DNA of 64,000 bases. Origin: Pseudomonadales bacterium. Its GTDB lineage: Bacteria > Pseudomonadota > Gammaproteobacteria > Pseudomonadales > Ketobacteraceae. The stretch spans positions 62,001 through 126,000 of the forward strand of contig PAPM01000027.1 of the NCBI GenBank assembly GCA_002708905.1, given 5' to 3'. Numbering within the stretch: the stretch's first letter is position 1; each line of letters starts with the position of its first letter. The notes beneath the pieces were generated by a model. It was not told where the DNA came from. It was given only the letters and a program-made list of their open reading frames with translations, and did no database searches. A program made the translations under genes and the position numbers. Of this stretch, positions 10,006 to 17,828 are shown piece by piece.

Positions 10006-10566
10006 ATGACGTCAATATTTAAAGGTATCGCCACCTTACTGGTGGCTTTTTGCGTTTGGCTGATCATGCTGGCGTTTATGGTGGGTGTATTGCAGTCGGA
10101 ATGGTTGGCACCTTATCTGAAACATATAAAATTCCCGACAAGTACGGCGGAGTTGGGTGATTCCCTGAATATCTTTGTGGGTCTGATTTCCACGTTTACT
10201 GTGTTGGTTGCGGTGTATGCAGTGATTCTGCAATCACGTTCTTTAAAACTTTCCATTGCAGCTCAGAGAGAACAGGAGCAGGCATTGCTTCAGCAAATGC
10301 GCCGCCAGGAAGTTATGCTGCAAATCAGTTCCTATACAGCGCGAATACAAATACTGGCCAGTGATCGGGAGTGGTATCAACACTTGATTGACCGTTACCG
10401 GGAAATCAGAGAAGCGGAAAAAGACGAGTCAAAATGGCAAGATGCCCACGACAAAATGACGCGATGTCAAAGTAAGAATACTGAAATAAAAAACAAGATG
10501 AATGAATTGAGCTCTGCATTGGACACCTTGGTACAACAGCTCACTGTAGACTCTGTTGTAGCTTAA
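10006..10566 (+). CDS. Small membrane protein with C-terminal coiled coil
   Basis: 186 aa. Two membrane helices lie near residues 6-30 (GIATLLVAFCVWLIMLAFMV) and 55-77 (IFVGLISTFTVLVAVYAVIL). A long charged helical region follows, rich in Gln/Glu/Lys/Arg (AAQREQEQALLQQMRRQE, MTRCQSKNTEIKNKMNEL), predicted as coiled coil on the cytoplasmic side. AGAAAGGA precedes the ATG. Function is unknown. Its place between the lipoprotein and another membrane gene suggests a small cluster carried with the RHS locus. Confidence 0.75.
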   Translation: MTSIFKGIATLLVAFCVWLIMLAFMVGVLQSEWLAPYLKHIKFPTSTAELGDSLNIFVGLISTFTVLVAVYAVILQSRSLKLSIAAQREQEQALLQQMRRQEVMLQISSYTARIQILASDREWYQHLIDRYREIREAEKDESKWQDAHDKMTRCQSKNTEIKNKMNELSSALDTLVQQLTVDSVVA

Positions 10567-10658
10567 AGACAATCCAGTGTAATCTTTCCACACTTATTAT
10601 CCGAAGCTGCGTACTATTAGATTGAATGGGAATTGATTTCTTACAAGGAGGTAATTTA

Positions 10659-11036
10659 ATGCGTCAGGTTTTTCAGAAGACTCTTGGAGGTCTTTCGCCT
10701 CAGTACTATTTTAGGCAGATGTTTTTTAGTGTCCTAATTGCTGCATTTTTGGCATATGTGATTGTTCAGGGCGGACAGGGAAAGGCTCCACCCTTGGGTG
10801 CTTGGTTTTTTGTTATCGTTAATACATTTCTGTATCCCTATTCTCGCTTCGTCTATGAAAATGTTGTCGATTTTATTGTGGGTGATAATGTTTTTTGGGT
10901 TGATGGAAAGATGATGATTTTTTCAAAGTTGATGACAATGGCCTTATGCTGGGGTGGGGCCTTGTTTGTTGCACCCATAGGTTTGGCATATCTTTATTAC
11001 TCCCATAGCAAAGCCCAGGGAACACAAAGTGATTAA
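10659..11036 (+). CDS. Small membrane protein resembling an MreD-like four-helix protein
   Basis: 125 aa from ATG 10659, which has a near-perfect AAGGAGGT site 7 nt upstream; an ATG at 10626 lacks one. There are three or four hydrophobic segments (MFFSVLIAAFLAYVIVQGG, LGAWFFVIVNTFLYPYSRF, LMTMALCWGGALFVAPIGLA). The layout is reminiscent of small rod-shape or colicin-associated membrane proteins, but no family motif is certain. It ends 12 bp from the convergent antitoxin gene. Confidence 0.75.
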   Translation: MRQVFQKTLGGLSPQYYFRQMFFSVLIAAFLAYVIVQGGQGKAPPLGAWFFVIVNTFLYPYSRFVYENVVDFIVGDNVFWVDGKMMIFSKLMTMALCWGGALFVAPIGLAYLYYSHSKAQGTQSD

Positions 11037-11048
11037 AAGCCTTCGTTC

Positions 11049-11276
11049 TTACCGCGCCATCTGAATCAGTTCAATATCTTTTTTAAGTAGATCGTTGACC
11101 AAAGTAGACAGCTCCTGCCCCTTGGCCGTAGCGATAGCGGCCAAGGCATCCTGCACTTGCTCATCCAAATAAATGGGCATATTCAACTTGGCACCGGGGC
11201 GGTAAAACTTACCGCGTTCACCCTTAGAAAAATCAATTTCGGCGGGCATATCATCATCGTGCTTGGCTTGGCTCAT
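11049..11276 (-). CDS. CopG/ribbon-helix-helix-type antitoxin of a BrnT system
   Basis: 75 aa. The C-terminal half (MPIYLDEQVQDALAAIA, GQELSTLVNDLLKKDIEL) has the strand-helix-helix pattern of CopG/MetJ repressors, and the N-terminus is acidic. It follows the BrnT gene by 8 bp, the usual toxin-first BrnT-BrnA order. Such antitoxins bind the toxin through the N-terminal part and repress the operon as dimers. This is a CopG-like rather than a textbook BrnA sequence, so no gene symbol is given. Confidence 0.82.
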   Translation of the reverse strand: MSQAKHDDDMPAEIDFSKGERGKFYRPGAKLNMPIYLDEQVQDALAAIATAKGQELSTLVNDLLKKDIELIQMAR

Positions 11277-11284
11277 AAATCACC

Positions 11285-11590
11285 TTACTGCTCGTACTGT
11301 GCCCGTTCGCGGCTGGTGGCGAGTCGAGCGGAAATCATGCGTACCCGAATGTATTCGGGGTTCTCATCATCGTAGGTATGAGATACCGCCAGCAAGCGGC
11401 CCTCATGGCTACGGCCCAGTGTAAACCAACGTTCCTCGGTCTCGCTATGGGCGGCATCAAATACCGTTAACGCCAGAGGATCAAGCAGCACGGTGGCGGC
11501 TTCGGTAAAGGCCACGCCGTGCTTACGTTGGTTGATGGCGGCTTTTACCGCATCCCATGCAATATTATAGGGTGGAATCGACAGGCTCAC
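11285..11590 (-). CDS. brnT: BrnT family ribonuclease toxin
   Basis: 101 aa. Hallmarks of the BrnT/DUF497 family are all present: AWDAVKAAINQRKHGVAF, a DPLALTVFDAAHS segment, EERWFTLGRS, then IRVRMISARLATSRERAQYE. BrnT is a RelE-fold mRNA-cleaving toxin neutralised by its downstream antitoxin. The gene starts with GTG at 11590, overlapping the TGA of the upstream XRE gene by 4 bp, so translation of the three genes is probably coupled. Confidence 0.93.
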   Translation of the reverse strand: MSLSIPPYNIAWDAVKAAINQRKHGVAFTEAATVLLDPLALTVFDAAHSETEERWFTLGRSHEGRLLAVSHTYDDENPEYIRVRMISARLATSRERAQYEQ

Positions 11591-11988
11591 GACTTCGTGT
11601 CCACCGGGGCCAAGGCGGAGGCAATGCGCTGCTTAGCGATCATGGCATCAATCACCTTAATCACCGTCTCCTGATCCTCCTGGGCCATGGCTTCCAGCTC
11701 CTGAAAACGGCGGAACAGGCGTGAATTGGCCAGGGGTTCCGCCTCATCCACATTGCCGGTAAGCAGATAATCCACCGACACATTCAACGCATCGGCCAGC
11801 TTGATCAGCATCCCCGCTGGGGGAATATTAAGTCCACTCTCGTACTTGTTGAGTTGCTGGAAACGTATATCCACCAACGCCGCCAGTTCCTTCTGTGACC
11901 AGTTCTTCTGTTTACGCAATCCCTTTAAGCGCGCGCCAAAGGCTTTGCGTAGCTTCTCATCCTGCATAATGAACAGCCTTGCCTGCAT
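11587..11988 (-). CDS. XRE-family transcriptional regulator
   Basis: 133 aa. A Cro/C1-type helix-turn-helix spans about residues 15-75 (RLKGLRKQKNWSQKELAALV, QLNKYESGLNIPPAGMLIK, ALNVSVDYLLTGN). A helical tail (FQELEAMAQEDQETVIKVID) probably dimerises. ATG 11988 is favoured by GAGGT upstream; ATG 11967 is an alternative. It is first in the XRE-brnT-antitoxin cluster and divergent from the primase-ATPase gene. The 15-bp palindrome in the intervening promoter is a likely operator. The arrangement recalls a phage or satellite repressor facing its replication gene. Confidence 0.9.
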   Translation of the reverse strand: MQARLFIMQDEKLRKAFGARLKGLRKQKNWSQKELAALVDIRFQQLNKYESGLNIPPAGMLIKLADALNVSVDYLLTGNVDEAEPLANSRLFRRFQELEAMAQEDQETVIKVIDAMIAKQRIASALAPVDTKS

Positions 11989-12031
11989 AGTTCAACCTCG
12001 CTCTAGTGTAAGGGGTAGTTCCGCAAAGGGA

Positions 12032-12062
12032 TTGACAGGTGATCCTTAAAGGATCATATAAT
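12032..12062 (+). promoter_or_regulatory. Putative promoter with 15-bp palindromic operator
   Basis: A -35-like TTGACA (12032-12037) and a -10-like TATAAT (12057-12062) are separated by 19 bp. The spacer contains the perfect palindrome GATCCTTAAAGGATC at 12041-12055. A second TTGACA occurs at 12089-12094, and CCGCAAA...GATC is repeated at 12021 and 12067. The site lies between the divergent XRE gene and the primase gene. An XRE dimer sitting on the palindrome would block this promoter; that role is inferred. Confidence 0.55.
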
Positions 12063-12118
12063 ACTCCGCAAAAGAGTCAATAATGATCTTGACAGGGTTT
12101 TAGGGGGAACAGCAATTT

Positions 12119-15100
12119 ATGGCACGCTTCACCGACGAAGAATTGAGCAGAATCAAACAGGACGTGTCTTTGGTGCGGTTGTTGGAGTCCCAGGGATATG
12201 TGCTCAAGAAGCAGGGCAAGGACTACGCCTGCCAATGCCCGTTCCACGACGACGACACCCCAAGCCTGATTGTCAGCCCCAAAACCAACCTGTGGCATTG
12301 CATGGGGGCCTGCCAGATGGGCGGTTCGGTAATTGATTGGGTGATGAAAAGCCAAGGGGTCAGCTTCCGTTATGCAGTGGAGCTGCTGCGAAACGATCAC
12401 CCTGAACTGGCCAGCCAGACCGCGCAGCCAGTGAAATACAACACGGCCAGAAAGCTGCCCTCCACCTTAGCGGCTGATTTATTAGCCGCTGATGATCAAG
12501 GCGCGTTAAACCGGGTGGTGGATTACTACCACGACACTCTGTTGAACGAAGCGGAGGCCCTGCAATACCTGGAACAGCGTGGCCTGCACGACCTGGAACT
12601 GATCCACACCTTTAAACTGGGTTACGCCAATCGCACCCTGGCCTACCACATCCCCCAGAACAACCGTGAAGACGGGGCGGCGATCCGGTGCAAGCTCAAA
12701 GACTGCGGCATACTGCGCAACAGTGGCCACGAACATCTGAATGGTTCGTTAACCGTGCCGATCTTCGACACAGAAAACAACGTGGTGGAACTGTATGGGC
12801 GCAAGATACGGGATGATCTGAAAAAAGGCACCGCCTACCACCTGTATTTGCCGGGGCCACACGCCGGTGTGTGGAATGCCCAAGGCTTAAAAGGGCAAGA
12901 AGAAATCATCCTGTGTGAAGCGCTGCTGGATGCCATGACCTTCTGGGTAAACGGTTTTAAAAACGTCACTGCCAGTTATGGCACAGCTGGTTTTACTGAT
13001 GATCACCTGAACACGTTTTTAAACTGTGGCGTGAAAAGGGTGCTGATTGCCTATGACCGTGATGAAGCTGGTAACAAAGCGTCAGAACAGCTAAGCGCTA
13101 AATTACAATCAGCGGGTTTAGAGTGCTTCCGGGTGTTGTTCCCCAAGGGAATGGACGCCAACAGCTATGCCCTGAATATGAAACCAGCGCGTAAAGCCTT
13201 AGAAGTGGTGATCAGAAAAGCCGAATGGTTGGGCAAAGGCGATGCACCAACGATTAGCACCGAAGCCCAAAGCGAAGTGAAAAGCATAGCCGCTAAAGAA
13301 AAAAACGAGCCTGCACCGGAGGATGACAAAGAAGCCCAAACCAGCAACAGCGATAACCCCGCCCTTCCTTTAGCCGCTGATGTGTCAGCCGCGTCTGTCA
13401 TTGATGAACCGCTACCGGCCAGCCCGTTACCGCTGCCAGTATTGGACAACGTGCGCTGCACCGTCAAAGACCACGAAGTGTTATTCGACATCGGCGGGCG
13501 CGTGTACCGAGTGCGCGGCCTCAAGAAAAACACCGTCCACGATGTGTTAAAAATCAGCCTGATGGCCTGCAATGAAAACGGCTTCCATACCGATACCTTA
13601 GACCTGTACCACGCCAAACAACGCCAGGTGTTTATCAACCAGGCGTGCGTGGAGTTGGGGGTTAAAGACGAGACCATTAAAAAAGACCTGGGCAAGGTGC
13701 TGTTAAAGCTGGAAGGCTTGCAGGAAGAACAGATCAACGACCATCTGAAACCCAAGCAGGAAGCTGAAGGCAAACCGCTAAGCAATGAAGAGCAGTCCGA
13801 TGCCCTTGACCTTCTAAAAGACAAAAACCTGCTGCAACGTATACTTCGTGACTTCGCCGCTGCTGGCGTGGTCGGTGAGGAAACCAACAAGCTGGCCGGT
13901 TACTTAGCCTGTGTCTCCCGCAAACTGGAAAAGCCCTTGGCCGTGATGGTGCAAAGCACCAGCGCCGCCGGTAAAAGCTCGTTAATGGATGCGGTGCTGT
14001 CCTTTATGCCCGAAGAAGAACGCATCCAATACAGCGCCATGACCGGACAAAGCCTGTTCTACATGGGTGAAACCAACCTCAAACACAAAACCTTAGCCAT
14101 TGCCGAAGAAGAAGGTGCACACAACGCCAGTTATGCATTAAAACTGCTGCAATCAGAAGGTGAAGTCACCATTGCTTCAACCGGAAAAGACGCCACCACC
14201 GGCAATTTAGTCACCCAGGAATACCGAGTAGAAGGCCCCACCCAGTTGTTTATGACCACTACGGCCATCGACATTGATCCAGAGCTGATGAACCGCTGCC
14301 TGGTACTGTCGGTGGACGAAGGCCGGGAGCAAACCGAAGCTATCCATGAACAACAGCGCTTTGCCGAAACCCTGGATGGCTTGTTTGCTAAAGAGGAACG
14401 TCAGGACATTATCCAGATCCACCGCAACGCACAGCGCTTATTAAAGCCGCTAAAGATAGTCAATCCCTACGCACAGCACTTAAAGTTTTTAAGCGATAAA
14501 ACCCGCACCCGCCGCGATCACCAGAAGTATCTAACCCTGATCCGCTCCATAGCCTTGCTGCACCAGTACCAGCGTGAAGTGAAAACCGAAACCCGGCAGG
14601 GCAAGACCGTGGAATACATCGAGGTGACGCTAAGCGACATTGAACAAGCCAACGCCATAGCCCACGAAGTATTGGGCCGCACCTTAGACGAATTGCCACC
14701 GCAAACCCGTAAACTGTTGGAGTTGATCCAATGCCTGGTGCAGCGTGATTGCCAACAGCAGCGCATCGAGCAGGACGATTACCGTTTTAGTCGCAAGGCG
14801 GTGAGAGAGTTCACCAACTGGAGCGATGGCCAGTTGAAAATCCACTGCAAGCGGCTGGAGGAATTGGAATATCTGTTAGTGCATCGGGGAGGCCGGGGCC
14901 AATCGTTCGTGTATGAGTTGCTGTATAGCGGTGATGCCAGCAGTGAACAGCCCCACATGATGGGCTTAATGGACGTGAAAAAGCTCAACCAGCACCAGTA
15001 CGACAAAAAGAAGTCAGGGCAAACAGAGGAAAAGTCAGCCCCAAGTCAGGGCCAAGTTAGGCCCAAGTCAGGGGGAAGTCAGACCGGAGAATTTAGCAAA

Positions 15101-15274
15101 AACCTCGATAAAAACAGCCTCAAGCGCACCGACACAGAAAAAGCCGCTGAAAACGCATCTCCAGAGAGTAGAAAAATCAATGGTCGGTCGTACCGTACTG
15201 GTAATGGAATGGAGCAAGTCGCCCCATCTTTAGTTGCCCAGGCGTCAGCCGCCACAGCAGACTGGAGCGCCTGA
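12119..15274 (+). CDS. CHC2 zinc-finger / Toprim primase fused to an ATPase (replication protein of a mobile element)
   Basis: 1051 aa. The N-terminal zinc finger is DnaG-like (CQCPFHDDDTPSL with C40 and H43, then WHCMGACQMGGSVIDW), but its second pair is C-x3-C, not the usual C-x2-C. Toprim spans about 260-360 (EEIILCEALLDAM with its Glu; IAYDRDEAGNKA with DxD). A linker rich in Glu/Ala/Pro leads to a P-loop domain: Walker A SAAGKSS near 617, then an AIAEEEGAHNASYALK acidic motif and FMTTTAIDIDPELMNRCL resembling sensor and arginine-finger regions of helicase/MCM-like ATPases. The C-terminus has a winged-helix look, then a low-complexity tail. GGGGGA lies ahead of ATG 12119. The stop is one base before the recombinase ATG. 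Primase-helicase fusions of this kind drive replication of plasmids, satellites and integrative elements. Confidence 0.85.
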   Translation: MARFTDEELSRIKQDVSLVRLLESQGYVLKKQGKDYACQCPFHDDDTPSLIVSPKTNLWHCMGACQMGGSVIDWVMKSQGVSFRYAVELLRNDHPELASQTAQPVKYNTARKLPSTLAADLLAADDQGALNRVVDYYHDTLLNEAEALQYLEQRGLHDLELIHTFKLGYANRTLAYHIPQNNREDGAAIRCKLKDCGILRNSGHEHLNGSLTVPIFDTENNVVELYGRKIRDDLKKGTAYHLYLPGPHAGVWNAQGLKGQEEIILCEALLDAMTFWVNGFKNVTASYGTAGFTDDHLNTFLNCGVKRVLIAYDRDEAGNKASEQLSAKLQSAGLECFRVLFPKGMDANSYALNMKPARKALEVVIRKAEWLGKGDAPTISTEAQSEVKSIAAKEKNEPAPEDDKEAQTSNSDNPALPLAADVSAASVIDEPLPASPLPLPVLDNVRCTVKDHEVLFDIGGRVYRVRGLKKNTVHDVLKISLMACNENGFHTDTLDLYHAKQRQVFINQACVELGVKDETIKKDLGKVLLKLEGLQEEQINDHLKPKQEAEGKPLSNEEQSDALDLLKDKNLLQRILRDFAAAGVVGEETNKLAGYLACVSRKLEKPLAVMVQSTSAAGKSSLMDAVLSFMPEEERIQYSAMTGQSLFYMGETNLKHKTLAIAEEEGAHNASYALKLLQSEGEVTIASTGKDATTGNLVTQEYRVEGPTQLFMTTTAIDIDPELMNRCLVLSVDEGREQTEAIHEQQRFAETLDGLFAKEERQDIIQIHRNAQRLLKPLKIVNPYAQHLKFLSDKTRTRRDHQKYLTLIRSIALLHQYQREVKTETRQGKTVEYIEVTLSDIEQANAIAHEVLGRTLDELPPQTRKLLELIQCLVQRDCQQQRIEQDDYRFSRKAVREFTNWSDGQLKIHCKRLEELEYLLVHRGGRGQSFVYELLYSGDASSEQPHMMGLMDVKKLNQHQYDKKKSGQTEEKSAPSQGQVRPKSGGSQTGEFSKNLDKNSLKRTDTEKAAENASPESRKINGRSYRTGNGMEQVAPSLVAQASAATADWSA

Positions 15275-15275
15275 G

Positions 15276-16349
15276 ATGCCCTTACGCCGCAAAAAACACA
15301 GCCACCGGCAGGACAAGAAACGCCCCATTGAACACAACGGCCTGTATCCCTATCTGGCGCGATTCCTGGAATGGGGCGCAGTGTTGGAAGGGGTTTCCAA
15401 AGACACCACCAAACGCCGTGACAGCGCCTTGAGGCGGTTCATTGAATGGTGTGATCAACGGGGCATTCATGACCCCCAGGAAGTCACCTTGCCCATACTG
15501 GAGCGCTACCAGCGCCACCTGTATTACTACCGTAAAAGTGACGGTGAGCCCTTATCCACCGGTTCCCAGCATGTGATGCTGACCCCCATCAAAGCCTTTT
15601 TTAAATGGCTGACGCGGGAAAAGTACATCCCCAGCAACCCCGCCAGTGAAATGCAGTTGCCCGGCAAACCCAAGCGACTGCCCAAAGTGATCCTGCATCA
15701 AACGGAAGTGGAAATCCTGCTGAATCAGCCTGATTTAGGCACCCCACAAGGTGTGAGAGACAGAGCCTTACTGGAAGTGCTCTATGCCACCGGCATGCGT
15801 CGAATGGAGTTGTGCCACCTGGGGCTGTATGACCTGGATCAGCGCCGGTGTGCGATGCTGATACGTGCCGGCAAAGGCAACAAAGACCGTATGGTGCCGC
15901 TGGGGGATCGAGCCTTGGCCTGGGTGAACAAATACCTGGAAGAAGTCCACCCGCTGTTAATCACCGCCCTGCACCGTGACCGATTGTTCCTGACCGATTA
16001 CGGCGAGCCCTTCACCCGAGCCGTACTATCAGGACACGTAAAAAAGCTGATGATCCAGGCCGGTATCGATAAGCATGGCAGTTGCCATTTACTGCGCCAT
16101 GCCTGTGCCACTCACATGCTGGAAAACGGAGCGGACATCCGTTACATCCAGGCTTTGCTGGGCCATGAAGAACTGAACAGCACTCAAATCTATACGCGGG
16201 TGAGCATTGAGAAGCTAAAGGAAATCCACGCGGCCACCCATCCGGCGAAGCTGAAAACCCACACTAACGAACAAGGTGAAGAAACACTGGCTTTACTGGC
16301 TACATTGGAGTGGGAGGCGGAGCAGGAACGCGAAGGCTTGGAGTCCTAA
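15276..16349 (+). CDS. Tyrosine recombinase / integrase, XerC-like
   Basis: 357 aa from ATG 15276. The N-terminal SAM-like core-binding domain is at about 15-110 (RFLEWGAVLEGVSKDTTKRR, LSTGSQHVMLTPIKAFFKWL). The catalytic domain retains every active-site residue: Arg in ATGMRRMELCHL (about 175), Lys in GKGNKDRMVPL, HLLRHACATHML, GHEELNSTQIYTRV with the His and the Tyr nucleophile (about 306). It should cut and rejoin DNA through a 3'-phosphotyrosine. It follows the primase-ATPase gene with a 1-bp gap, so the two form a unit. Target sites are unknown; the hairpin repeats just downstream are candidates. Confidence 0.93.
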   Translation: MPLRRKKHSHRQDKKRPIEHNGLYPYLARFLEWGAVLEGVSKDTTKRRDSALRRFIEWCDQRGIHDPQEVTLPILERYQRHLYYYRKSDGEPLSTGSQHVMLTPIKAFFKWLTREKYIPSNPASEMQLPGKPKRLPKVILHQTEVEILLNQPDLGTPQGVRDRALLEVLYATGMRRMELCHLGLYDLDQRRCAMLIRAGKGNKDRMVPLGDRALAWVNKYLEEVHPLLITALHRDRLFLTDYGEPFTRAVLSGHVKKLMIQAGIDKHGSCHLLRHACATHMLENGADIRYIQALLGHEELNSTQIYTRVSIEKLKEIHAATHPAKLKTHTNEQGEETLALLATLEWEAEQEREGLES

Positions 16350-16364
16350 ACCCGCCGGATCACA

Positions 16365-16398
16365 TGCCTTGCAAAAGAACCGCAAGGCAAGGTGCCAG
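16365..16398 (+). repeat. Hairpin repeat copy 1 after the recombinase
   Basis: TGCCTTGC (16365-16372) pairs with GCAAGGCA (16382-16389) around a 9-nt loop and is followed by AAGGTGCCAG. It is the first of two related units; the same CACATG precedes both. It starts 15 bp after the recombinase stop codon. Confidence 0.75.
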
Positions 16399-16548
16399 GC
16401 TCGCATCGAAGCAAGCGGATCCACATCAGCACAGGCGCAGTTCTTTAACCCGCACCCTGTCACAGGTTGGGAAGTTAACCGGGAAGTCTGTACCGTTCGA
16501 TCACAGGCAAATAATGTCGCGGCCCGTGGGATGTCTTGGTCTGTCACA

Positions 16549-16583
16549 TGGCTTGCAAAAAAGCCTGCAAGCCAAGGTGCCAG
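16549..16583 (+). repeat. Hairpin repeat copy 2, with compensatory stem change
   Basis: TGGCTTGCA (16549-16557) pairs with TGCAAGCCA (16566-16574) around an 8-nt loop, again followed by AAGGTGCCAG and preceded by CACATG. Relative to copy 1 the third stem base changes C to G and its partner G to C, so pairing is preserved. That pattern indicates selection on the folded form. Confidence 0.75.
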
Positions 16584-17013
16584 CCCGCGCCACCCACTCA
16601 GCGCGCGGCTTCCACCTCTCCCGCTCCTCCCCCGCCGCCCAAGGTTGCGCCTGCCCTGGGTCTTAGTTGCGCCTTGTGCCACCGGTTAAATCATCACACC
16701 AGCCAAAACCTGTGCCAGCGTTAGGCGCGCAACCTGCGCCGGGTGTCGTAGCGGGGTGCGTGCCACGTTTAAGCCTTGTTTAACAGGGCGTGCGCAAGCG
16801 CACAGGGCTTTTTAATCACCCACCCCAGCCCGCCCTCAAGGGCGGGAGCTGAACCGTGCCGCCGTCAGGAAAGGGAGCTTGCTTGCCCACCCAGGGTAGC
16901 AACGTGCTCGGGGCATCAAGGCCAAGCCGCGCAAGCGCGGTGCTGCGCAGCCTTGACCCCCCTGCGTGCGCCGCTGTGAAGAAAGGGCAAACAAACCCAC
17001 AAGGAGCAAAAAA

Positions 17014-17263
17014 CATGAACATCCAAATCCACCCTGAAATCCAAAAGGAACTGGAATACATGATCGAACTGTACCAACAGCACGGCTGCCCGGCAGGCCG
17101 TGACAGCGTGGAAAGCCTGATCAGCTACATACTGGCCAGCATCGCCGATGGCTCGCGTAGGCCCGGCAGTTGGGAACGCAGCCTGCTGGAAATGCTGGGT
17201 CTGGTAGCCGATTGCGGCGAACACTACCAGTACCGCAGCCAGTACGGCAAAGAGGGCGCGTAA
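17014..17263 (+). CDS. Small hypothetical protein of the mobile element
   Basis: 82 aa. AAGGAG lies 7 nt before ATG 17014, a strong ribosome site. The protein is acidic and mostly helical (IHPEIQKELEYMIELYQQHG, DSVESLISYILASIADGSR, SLLEMLGLVADCGEHYQY). The N-terminal part resembles the helical pattern of small ribbon-helix or accessory plasmid proteins, but no family is recognised. It is the only well-supported gene between the recombinase and the orphan RHS tip. Its stop codon lies in the loop of a hairpin. Confidence 0.75.
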
Positions 17264-17293
17264 GCGCCCCAGGCGGGCTCCGGCCCGCCTTTA
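17254..17293 (+). terminator. Double hairpin, probable rho-independent terminator
   Basis: GGGCGC-GTAA-GCGCCC (17254-17269) folds around a GNRA-type loop containing the stop codon of the preceding gene. It is followed by AGGCGGGC-TCCG-GCCCGCCT (17271-17290), an 8-bp stem with a stable tetraloop and a short T run. The second hairpin is a good intrinsic terminator. Confidence 0.7.
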
Positions 17294-17705
17294 ATCCTTC
17301 CTCCGCGCTTCACCCCAACAACCCTGCCACGAACCTGCTCTGAGCGTTACGGGCGGGACGGACCCCGCCCGCAACGAACCAGAGCAAACAGCCGCCCGTA
17401 GACCCGCCCACGCCGCGCATACGCGGGACACCTTCACATCACAGAATCAGCACCGAGCGCCGCTTAATACGCGGCCCGGACGAGTCGAATAATAAAGGGT
17501 CTGCTAGGAATGACCCTTTAAATAGGATTTTTACGTTCGGTCACGCTACCTTCGGCAAAAAGCCCCTTTAAGGGGCCTTGAGCGAAACAGGATTGAGTGT
17601 CGGAGCCAGTAAAATAGCGACCTGTAGGCATCCTTCCACCTGATTTGACAGCTTATCTCTCAGGGATACGTTGAAGTGAAATTGATTAAACGCGGAGACT
17701 CATGA
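17294..17705 (+). other. Non-coding region with three further hairpins
   Basis: No gene is seen in these 412 bp. A long composite hairpin at 17337-17385 stacks GCTCTG, CGTT and CGGGCGGG on their complements. TAAAGGGTC/GACCCTTTA forms a 9-bp stem at 17493-17520. GCCCCTTTAAGGGGC at 17562-17576 is a 15-bp palindrome sharing its CCTTTAAGG core with the operator-like palindrome at 12041-12055. The region could hold the far end of the element. Confidence 0.5.
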
Positions 17706-17828
17706 ATGAATATTGAACCGGGAATAATAGAGCTGATCATTCAAATAGGCGTACAACATTTACCCACCGTAACCGTGTGTGCCTGCCTGTGGGTTGTGAT
17801 CAATAAGGGCAATGATGAAAAAAAATAA
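17706..17828 (+). CDS. Possible 40-aa single-span membrane peptide
   Basis: A short open frame starts at ATG 17706 with GGAG 8 nt upstream. It encodes a hydrophobic core (ELIIQIGVQHLPTVTVCACL, then WVVI) followed by a charged tail (NKGNDEKK). The pattern fits a small membrane peptide, toxin- or holin-like, but no homology can be claimed. It lies between the hairpin region and the orphan RHS tip. Confidence 0.35.
   Translation: MNIEPGIIELIIQIGVQHLPTVTVCACLWVVINKGNDEKK

Larger units (their letters stand above)
16350..17013 (+). other. Non-coding, GC-rich, hairpin-dense region
   Basis: No convincing gene lies in these 664 bp; open frames here lack start signals and protein character. Besides the two repeated hairpins it holds GTGCGC-AA-GCGCAC at 16790-16803, followed by a T run. 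It also holds CCCGCCC-TCAA-GGGCGGG at 16829-16846. A branched structure at 16910-16960 has an outer TCAAGGC/GCCTTGA stem plus GGGG/CCCC, and an inner CCGCG-CAAG-CGCGG. Such density fits a structured RNA, a replication origin or recombinase-binding DNA; the sequence does not decide which. Confidence 0.6.

Noticed and set aside
16365-16583. CRISPR array
   Set aside because: Only two repeats, 184 bp apart, with no regular spacers and no cas genes.
16350-17013. Several 60-135-codon frames in the hairpin region (for example 16276-16689, 16856-17263)
   Set aside because: Compositionally biased (Pro/Arg/Ala), overlapping in all frames, without ribosome sites; only the 17014 start has one.
17493-17576. 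tRNA or tmRNA gene as an attachment site
   Set aside because: No cloverleaf, no CCA end and no T-loop consensus could be placed on these hairpins.
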